Assembly (NCBI GenBank): GCA_944989445.1
Contig: CALYLW010000280.1
Coordinates: forward strand, 62,001-126,000
Length of the DNA stretch: 64,000 nt
Origin: Ampullaceana balthica
Lineage: Eukaryota > Mollusca > Gastropoda > Lymnaeidae
Reading direction: 5' to 3'
Part shown: piece after piece, positions 59,301 to 64,000 of the stretch
Layout of the letters: each line of letters starts with the position of its first letter
Numbering within the stretch: position 1 is the first letter of the stretch
The notes under the pieces: generated by a model
Told to the model about the DNA's origin: nothing
The model's input: the letters and a program-made list of their open reading frames with translations, nothing else
Database searches by the model: none
Program-made: the position numbers and the translations under genes

Positions 59301-60633
59301 CAACACATTTACTGGCACCACTCAGAACAACACATTTACTGGCACCACTCAGAACAACACATTTACTGGCACCACTCAGAACAACACATTTACTGGCACC
59401 ACTCAGAACAACACATTTACTGGCACCACTCAGAACAACACATTTACTGGCACCACTCAGAACAACACATTTACTGGCACCACTCAGAACAACACATTTA
59501 CTCGCACCACTCAGAACAACACATTTACTGGCACCACTCAGAACAACACATTTACTCGCACCACTCAGAACAACACATTTACTGGCACCACTCAGAACAA
59601 CACATTTACTGGCACCACTCAGAACAACACATTTACTCGCACCACTCAGAACAACACATTTACTGGCACCACTCAGAACAACACATTTACTGGCACCACT
59701 CAGAACAACACATTTACTGGCACCACTCAGAACAACACATTTACTGGCACCACTCAGAACAACACATTTACTGGCACCACTCAGAACAACACATTTACTG
59801 GCACCACTCAGAACAACACATTTACTCGCACCACTCAGAACAACACATTTACTGGCACCACTCAGAACAACACATTTACTGGCACCACTCAGAACAACAC
59901 ATTTACTGGCACCACTCAGAACAACACATTTACTGGCACCACTCAGAACAACACATTTACTGGCACCACTCAGAACAACACATTTACTGGCACCACTCAG
60001 AACAACACATTTACTGGCACCACTCAGAACAACACATTTACTGGCACCACTCAGAACAACACATTTACTGGCACCACTCAGAACAACACATTTACTGGCA
60101 CCACTCAGAACAACACATTTACTGGCACCACTCAGAACAACACATTTACTGGCACCACTCAGAACAACACATTTACTGGCACCACTCAGAACAACACATT
60201 TACTCGCACCACTCAGAACAACACATTTACTCGCACCACTCAGAACAACACATTTACTCGCACCACTCAGAACAACACATTTACTGGCACCACTCAGAAC
60301 AACACATTTACTGGCACCACTCAGAACAACACATTTACTGGCACCACTCAGAACAACACATTTACTCGCACCACTCAGAACAACACATTTACCTTGATCA
60401 GGTCTCACAAGATTGGTCAACGAGATGTTTACCAAGTCCTTTCCGTCCTCTTGAACTTGTTTCCTCTGAGTCTGTTTCCACATGCTGTGCAAGTTTTTGG
60501 CGACCATGTACATCTGCGGGACCCCCGAGAGGTCTTCCTTTTTCTCTAACAGTGACTTTCTGTCGATGGTCCCCCAAAGTCTGGAACCGCGCCCTTTTTG
60601 TTCATGGGCACCGTCGTCGGGAGTGAGAAACAT
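41140..60633 (-). CDS. Large 9-exon gene, 1705 aa, docking domain and 43-aa repeats
   Basis: Assembled from splice sites on the minus strand. Exons are 60633-60393, 56992-56949, 56013-55975, 55259-51267, 50927-50883, 50172-50125, 49401-49036, 42152-42021 and 41349-41140. All eight introns are GT-AG; the first is phase 1 and the rest phase 0. The 5118 nt translate without a stop. Residues 1-108 are a non-repetitive N-terminus; 109-1439 are highly charged (Lys/Arg/Glu/Asp), with about ten 43-aa repeats; a Ser-rich segment follows. Residues about 1625-1656 (YLEHYGIMELFQFLLYNL, then NRPDKPMDYL) match the RII-alpha/Dpy-30-type dimerization-docking pattern also seen at the N-terminus of AK5. Such motifs pair proteins with amphipathic helices, often in cilia or A-kinase anchoring, but this use here is inference. 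The whole protein is not recognised. The first exon's ATG is the likely start; a non-coding exon ending at 62425 is possible. Confidence 0.82.
42021..42152 (-). CDS. Large gene exon 8 (docking helix 1)
   Basis: Acceptor TCTTCATTCAG|TTTGAG and donor TTCCAG|GTAAGA. Encodes FENHAERKYCGPVTDFDS and ends CYLEHYGIMELFQ, the first docking helix. Its acceptor lies 29 bases from the 34-bp satellite. Confidence 0.85.
42182..48098. repeat. 34-bp satellite array, about 174 units, in intron 7
   Basis: About 5.9 kb of head-to-tail 34-bp units with the core TTGGATGCTCTGATAGATCA and then CACACTAGCATAAG. Linked variants mark sub-blocks: ACTCGCATAG at the left, ACTAGCATAA in the middle and right, and CTCTTATAG or CTCTTAAAG in blocks near 44190-44760 and 45330-45760. 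Single-base indels occur, for example near 44815 and 45354. Unit count is length divided by period. No spacers occur, so this is not a CRISPR-like array. Confidence 0.97.
48099..48748. other. Intron 7 sequence between the two arrays
   Basis: Degenerate satellite-like phrases with AGATTGGA and ATAGATCGAA continue to about 48280, then a CACACACA patch (48301-48335) and AT-rich DNA. A SINE-tail fragment lies at 48560-48632. Confidence 0.6.
48560..48632 (-). repeat. SINE 3'-tail fragment
   Basis: TATCTTATCTTATATTGTCT followed by TATC, then CGCTCCTTGTATAAATAAGA and TTATTGCG. The order matches the tail of the SINE at 16366-16667 in the same orientation. Confidence 0.65.
48749..48963 (-). repeat. 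24-bp minisatellite, 9 units, in intron 7
   Basis: Nine units with core CCTTGTCCATCACCAGCTCA cover 215 bp; one unit lacks a base near 48917. On the gene's strand each unit encodes the octapeptide ELVMDKEV. The array begins 73 bases downstream of the exon 7 donor, and the exon's frame is open into it. Confidence 0.95.
49036..49401 (-). CDS. Large gene exon 7 (Ser-rich linker)
   Basis: Acceptor GTATCCCCAG|ATTGAC and donor ATCAAC|GTAAGT. Encodes IDSLFQTEDDITSFEMF, a Ser-rich stretch, KRLLPPIKPKNLFTAKS, RKAARETYLRQLKE, and a Pro/Arg/Lys-rich segment ending LADNIPKLIN. No domain was recognised. Confidence 0.85.
50125..50172 (-). CDS. Large gene exon 6 (48 nt)
   Basis: Acceptor TTTTCTTCTGTAG|ACTACC and donor CCGAGT|GTAAGT, encoding TTAETRARFSEIPHPS in phase 0. 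Confidence 0.75.
50575..50640 (-). repeat. Diverged SINE fragment in intron 5
   Basis: CATCTGTTACAGACACGCTT followed by TCTATACAGAAAATTATTGCG resembles the SINE segment ACAGACGCTCCTTCTATGCA followed by GAAGATAGTTGCG at 16388-16425. Confidence 0.5.
50883..50927 (-). CDS. Large gene exon 5 (45 nt)
   Basis: Acceptor TTTTTCACAAACGCAG|GGCTCC and donor AGTGAG|GTAACT, encoding GSPESIATSGSLFSE in phase 0. Confidence 0.75.
51267..55259 (-). CDS. Large gene exon 4 (3993 nt, charged repeat region)
   Basis: Acceptor CTTTCTCTAG|CGGAAA and donor CTGGCG|GTAGGT. It encodes 1331 residues, starting RKSRETHDSRVPSLKGG. The sequence is dominated by Lys, Arg, Glu, Asp and Ser, with almost no Cys or Trp and no predicted globular domain, so it is probably disordered. 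Ten 43-aa repeats occupy about 51851-53150. The reverse strand holds many long open frames only because the composition avoids stops there. Confidence 0.88.
51851..53150 (-). repeat. Ten 129-bp coding repeats (43 aa each)
   Basis: Each unit follows the pattern DEDF, then a variable Pro/Arg stretch, KRDKLRKGK, DKDEE, LRVSSKKGKSAGRVEDL, and an acidic E-E. DNA units are 129 bp. Unit ends are sharp and the copies are diverged mostly at scattered positions while KKGKSAGRVED is kept. Confidence 0.92.
55975..56013 (-). CDS. Large gene exon 3 (39 nt)
   Basis: Acceptor TTTTTTATTAG|GAGAAC and donor GAAATC|GTAAGT, encoding ENSVIKEYINKEI. Confidence 0.72.
56254..56381. repeat. 64-bp tandem duplication in intron 2
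   Basis: Two copies share TGATGTTTTGTGAGCAGCAG, then TTAGRGACCTTA and ATCGCACCA. Confidence 0.9.
56949..56992 (-). CDS. Large gene exon 2 (44 nt)
   Basis: Acceptor CCTTTGTTTCAG|TCTCAA and donor AAAGAG|GTAAGC. With the G left over from exon 1 it encodes VSKWYTGRWDEANKE. It converts phase 1 to phase 0, which is what makes exons 1 and 3 compatible. Confidence 0.75.
57163..57449. mobile_element. TTA-flanked MITE (281 bp) in intron 1
   Basis: The element is 57166-57446. It starts GGGGCCGTCCATAAAGTACG and ends, reverse-complemented, with a slightly diverged copy (AGGGCAAGCCATAAAGTACG). TTA lies on both sides. G-runs and GTGTGACGT motifs are shared with 13763-15667, of which it appears to be a deletion derivative or relative. 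Confidence 0.85.
58025..60392. repeat. 27-bp minisatellite, about 88 units, in intron 1
   Basis: About 2.37 kb of 27-bp units; on the plus strand the core is CACTCAGAACAACACATTTA followed by CTGGCAC or CTCGCAC. The single G/C variant occurs in runs. On the gene's strand the array starts at the first intron base, so each unit repeats the 5' splice sequence GTAAATGTG. Both strands are open across most of the array because 27 is divisible by 3. Indels cluster at 58318-58365, and an extra T lies near 58795. Confidence 0.97.
60393..60633 (-). CDS. Large gene exon 1 (putative start)
   Basis: Begins at ATG 60631-60633 (MFLTPDDGAHEQKGRGSRLW) and ends NLVRPDQ plus one base at donor CAAG|GTAAAT. It contains a charged helical stretch with LHSMWKQTQRKQVQEDG. 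A pyrimidine-rich tract and AAAG precede the ATG, so the ATG may sit near the start of a spliced exon. Confidence 0.78.
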
Positions 60634-60786
60634 TGCTTTGGGGCAACAAAAAATATTTATCACAAAGCTTTGTGTTATTTCGTATTTTTATTCATTTTGT
60701 TTAGAATCTGTTTATTGTATTGCTGTGGTAACAACAGTTGGTCTAGAGCAATTAAAAGCGCAATTGCGTTATCAAAAAAGTATATA

Positions 60787-61912
60787 CAGTGGTACTTTGG
60801 TATACGTCTGCTTTGGTATAAGTCCAGCTTGGTATATTTCCTGTTTTAACACGAGATATTTTACTTGGCATACGACCTTTGTTCGGCATACGACCTGCGG
60901 GCTTTACGCACCGATTTCACCCCTCTCCCCTCGTCACATGTCACAAAGCTGCGGTGCCCCCCCCCAATAAAAAAACTATTTTCTTTTTGAAAATGGGCAT
61001 GTTTCAAATCACTTTATTGAATTTATTGTCATTTAAGTTTGCATTTACTGTTAAGCTGCACTCTTATATCAGAACACACGTGAAGCCATGTAAAATGTCA
61101 TTAAATAAATTGTAAGCAATGAAATATTTAAGTGGACATTTTTTATTTAAATGGTTAACGTTTTTCTATGTGACGTCACACTTAAACACCCCCTCCCCGT
61201 CGTTACAAATGTGTGATCTTCCTCCACCCCCATGCGTGACGTCATTTATGAACGGCTTTGATTCAAAATGACGCATCCCGCATGTGAAATTTGTAGAAAT
61301 GACATTCAAGGCAGTTGCAACCATACAGCGAACAACTCATTATCTCGTGATTTTTGTGTTTGTCTCTGAAATTATGTGTATATCACATGAATTCTAAGAA
61401 ATTTATCGAGAGGAGCCAAGGAACTAAAAAAAGCTGTTAGGATCACCATGGAGTGAAAAAAATATATTGTTGTAGAGTAGGAAATTTTTGTGCGTATCTG
61501 GGACTAGTTGCAGCATACCAAACGGGGGAGATCGACGATTTCTATGATTGTGAAAAACAAAGACTTTATTAAACAGGTAAATTTTGCGAAGGGGTTGAAA
61601 TCGATTACAAAACAAAGATCCGTGACATTAGAGCATGTTGAAATATTGCTTTTGATCTGGATAACAGGAAAACAGACACATATTCGTCTAAGTTCTTTTT
61701 ATTATGTATTTTAGTATTAAGCGTTTAAATTAGTTTATAAAAGCACGCCAGTAAATGTATAATATGTAAAAAAAATATGATGTTTTCATGGGAATGTATT
61801 AATCACTTTCACTATACATGTATTTCTTATGGAAAAGTACGTTTGCTATTCGTCCAGTTTGGAATACGTCCAAGGCTCTGGAACGGATCAGTCTTATACC
61901 AAGGTACCACTG
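60787..61912. mobile_element. pogo/Tc1-like MITE upstream of the large gene
   Basis: Ends are CAGTGGTACTTTGGTATACG and, reverse-complemented, CAGTGGTACCTTGGTATAAG. The left flank is TA (60785-60786); the right flank is TG, so the TA duplication is imperfect. Further CGTC/CATACGAC repeats occur in both subterminal regions. No transposase was found. A right terminus of the GGGGCCGTCC family (GCGTGACGTCATTTATGAAC, 61234-61253) lies within it. Confidence 0.75.
61234..61257. mobile_element. Right end of a GGGGCCGTCC-family element
   Basis: GCGTGACGTCATTTATGAAC followed by GGC matches the right terminus of 13763-15667. The upstream CACCCCCTCCCC and GTGACGTCACAC belong to the same family, but no left end was found. 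Confidence 0.6.
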
Positions 61913-63340
61913 TGTTTTGAAAATTGAAGTGAAGAACATTTTATAGCAATGATGACAACCCAGCAATCAATGACTCAATACCATGTAGTAAAAAAGGCTG
62001 CCGCACAACGCTATTGGTGAATCTGGTTACATACCCTAGCCTTAAGACAATGGTTAATAGTTGTAATTTCATTTCAAATCTGTCTTAATTTTAAACATAT
62101 AATACTACCACGTACATTTTAGTTCACATTTCCTTGCTCTTTTACTGGTGACATGATTTTCAACGGTGACCCGAAGCTTCTTTAATGATGTACCACATCG
62201 TATTTGTGGTGGGTATTTGAAGGACTTACTGCATTAAATTCCAAATATTCTTAATGATGTGGTGGGTATTTGAAAGGAATCACCACATGAAATGCATAAC
62301 CACGTGGTTTAATCTCGTAATACGATTAAGCCAACAGTCGTGCAATAAAAAGCGAACCTCCTCCAGTAGTTGGTAAAAACTCTACCTGCGACTGTTGTAA
62401 AAACCAGTGTTGAGCCGGTACTCACCCTCTCATCAAGTGATCAGACACGGCGACTGAGCCATGACCTTTAGGACCAAATACCACAAACACCTTTTTGGAG
62501 GACCTCCACTGCCTCCAGAACAAAGCCACAAATACTCACTGCAACGAGGCTTATCATCACGACAAATTACTTCTCGTGTACTATAACTTACTGTCTTTGC
62601 TTTTCCTAAATGTATCAGTTGCTGTGGTGCTTTCGACACTTATTTCTGAGAACGTAATCAGAATTTTAATTAAGGTAAGAAGTGAAGAATTTGATTTTAA
62701 CTTCATGTCGAGTCTATAAGCTTATGGTATTGCTACAAGCGGTGTAAAAGAATTCTTTTTGTCTATATATCGACAGAGTGCTCTTTAAAAAAAAGTTTTA
62801 TTAATGTTTTGTTCTGGTATGGTAATAGTTTAGAAAATGTTCCCCAATACAGAATAACTTAGTTTGTTAATGCAAGGATGACTTTAGATTGCACTAATTT
62901 TACATGTAATTACATGTTAAAATAGCTGAAATCAAGGCCTTAGTTTGAGTATAATCTAAGGAATTATCGTAAAGTTATATCCACTGAAAACATAATTGAG
63001 TTGCTGCAGAGATTTTTAAAATTTCTTAATTTATATCATTAAGTAAATGCAGGTCTTGATCTTTAAGAGACAAAAACAGAGCAATTTTTATTGCGAGTTC
63101 TCATTCAAGCGTACGGAGGAATCTTTCAATTGTATTTAGCATCAATATAACAAATCACAACCTATGTTGACCGTTGGAACTTGTGAATTCGTGTCCAATT
63201 GCTTAATGTATCTGACGCTCATATATTCTGATAACAACTATAACAGTTAATCAAACACTTGAGTTAATGTATTCTGGCCAACGCTATGCCTTAAATGGAA
63301 GGAAGATATATGTTCAATCCCCTCTCATATGGTTTACAGC
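61913..63340. other. Upstream region, no certain gene
   Basis: A possible non-coding exon of the large gene ends at a good minus-strand donor GAGAGG|GTGAGT (62425), but no coding frame joins exon 1 from it. A repeated GATGTGGTGGGTATTTGAA phrase occurs near 62190-62270. Nothing else was recognised. Confidence 0.35.
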
Positions 63341-63504
63341 ATAAATTCATCCGCAGGACGTGGCGCAGTCCTTCTAAACCGCCACCAAAAGGCGCTTCGG
63401 TGCGGGGCGTCTCGTGGGTCGGCCGCTGCTCATCTTCTTGTGCCGGTGATGAAAGACAGGCCGGCACGAGTTGTAACGCACACTGACCGTGCATGAAAAG
63501 CTGC

Positions 63505-64000
63505 TATGAGCCAGCTTGCACGTACTCTTAATGTCTTAAAAGTGAATGTGTGTGGCATCTGACCGAAAAACAGGAAGTGCTCAGTGCTCAAGCTACTCCA
63601 CGAACGAGATGTGGATGTAGCACTTTTCAAGGAAACGCTTTGAGGGATCGCCACAGCGGTGCGAGACGATCTTGCATTAGAGGTACTTGAAATAAAGTGC
63701 CTCAACAATACTGACACCATCACGATTGAGGTCCACAAAGGCGATAAGTCCTACGTTTTCACCAATGTGCACAACCGGCCCAGGAACCCGATATCTTTGC
63801 CAATTGGTACTGAAACTCATATTAGCAAAAGAATCATAGCAGGTGATTTCAATGTTCAATCACCTGACTGGGGCTTCGCTGACCGAAAGCCATCTGCTCG
63901 CCATATTGAGGAAGTTGAACTCAATACAAACCTCACCCGCTCCAAATTCAGAGAGCCCCTTACTTTACTGCATACGTGTATAGCACTGATTCCCGACCAG
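63505..64000 (+). pseudogene. LINE endonuclease (APE-type) fragment, runs off the window
   Basis: One plus-strand frame with two TGA stops encodes the N-terminal endonuclease of a non-LTR retrotransposon. It reads LLHERDVDVALFKETL, then VRDDLALEVLEIKC, VHKGDKSYVFTNVHNRP, and IIAGDFNVQSPDWGFADRKP. The GDFN motif with the following PDWG is the catalytic signature of jockey/CR1-like APE endonucleases. The segment between the Glu motif and VRDDL looks shortened. The reverse transcriptase would lie beyond position 64000. A GC-rich stretch just upstream (63349-63487) may be the end of its ORF1. Confidence 0.85.

Noticed and set aside
58008..60626. 872-codon plus-strand open frame across the 27-bp array
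   Set aside because: It arises from a stop-free unit of length divisible by three, frameshifts within the array, and ends by running antisense through exon 1.
62425..62520. P-loop-like translation KVFVVFGPKGHGS before a minus-strand donor
   Set aside because: It lacks the Lys-Ser/Thr of a real Walker A motif, and its phase does not join exon 1 without a stop.

Overview
The window is eukaryotic. It is AT-rich, its genes are split by GT-AG introns, and it is dominated by animal-type transposons (hAT, Merlin, Helitron, pogo/Tc1-like, a TTA-target MITE family, a tRNA-derived SINE and non-LTR retrotransposon pieces). A secreted DUF4773-type protein together with this transposon mix suggests a lophotrochozoan invertebrate, most likely a mollusc such as a gastropod. 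That assignment is an inference; nothing in the sequence proves the species.

Layout. 0-20 kb is transposon-filled: an RT fragment (828-1502), hAT elements with readable 8-bp target-site duplications (1774-2629, 8313-9126, 9274-12241), a TTA-flanked element with 26-bp terminal inverted repeats (13763-15667), a complete-looking SINE (16366-16667), and a Merlin transposon (about 16832-19008) split by a hAT insertion. 20.9-23.6 kb holds one Helitron nested inside a relative, with the empty site still readable. 23.8-29.9 kb carries a five-exon plus-strand gene for a 196-aa secreted DUF4773 protein; a 1.6-kb hAT element sits in its second intron. 30.5-37.6 kb holds a 62-bp minisatellite, a second copy of a dispersed GGCGCC-rich repeat, two Helitrons joined end to end (34397-34898 and 34899-36899) and microsatellites. 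37.7-40.0 kb is a decayed hAT element carrying two smaller MITEs.

41.1-60.6 kb is one large minus-strand gene that I assembled from splice signals: nine coding exons, eight introns, 5118 nt of coding sequence, 1705 aa with no internal stop. One 3993-nt exon encodes a highly charged, probably disordered region with about ten 43-aa repeats. The last two exons encode a dimerization-docking (RII-alpha/Dpy-30-like) motif. I do not recognise the protein as a whole. Its introns carry three unrelated minisatellites: a 27-bp array of about 88 units that begins at the first base of intron 1, a 34-bp array of about 174 units that ends 29 bases from the 3' splice junction of intron 7, and a nine-unit 24-bp array near the 5' end of intron 7. 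The 24- and 27-bp units have lengths divisible by three, and the upstream exon's reading frame stays open into both.

Beyond the gene are a pogo-like MITE (60787-61912) and, at the right edge, the APE-type endonuclease region of a decayed LINE that runs off the window. No rRNA, true tRNA or CRISPR array was seen. The two genes show no sign of working together; the rest of the window is mobile or repetitive DNA.
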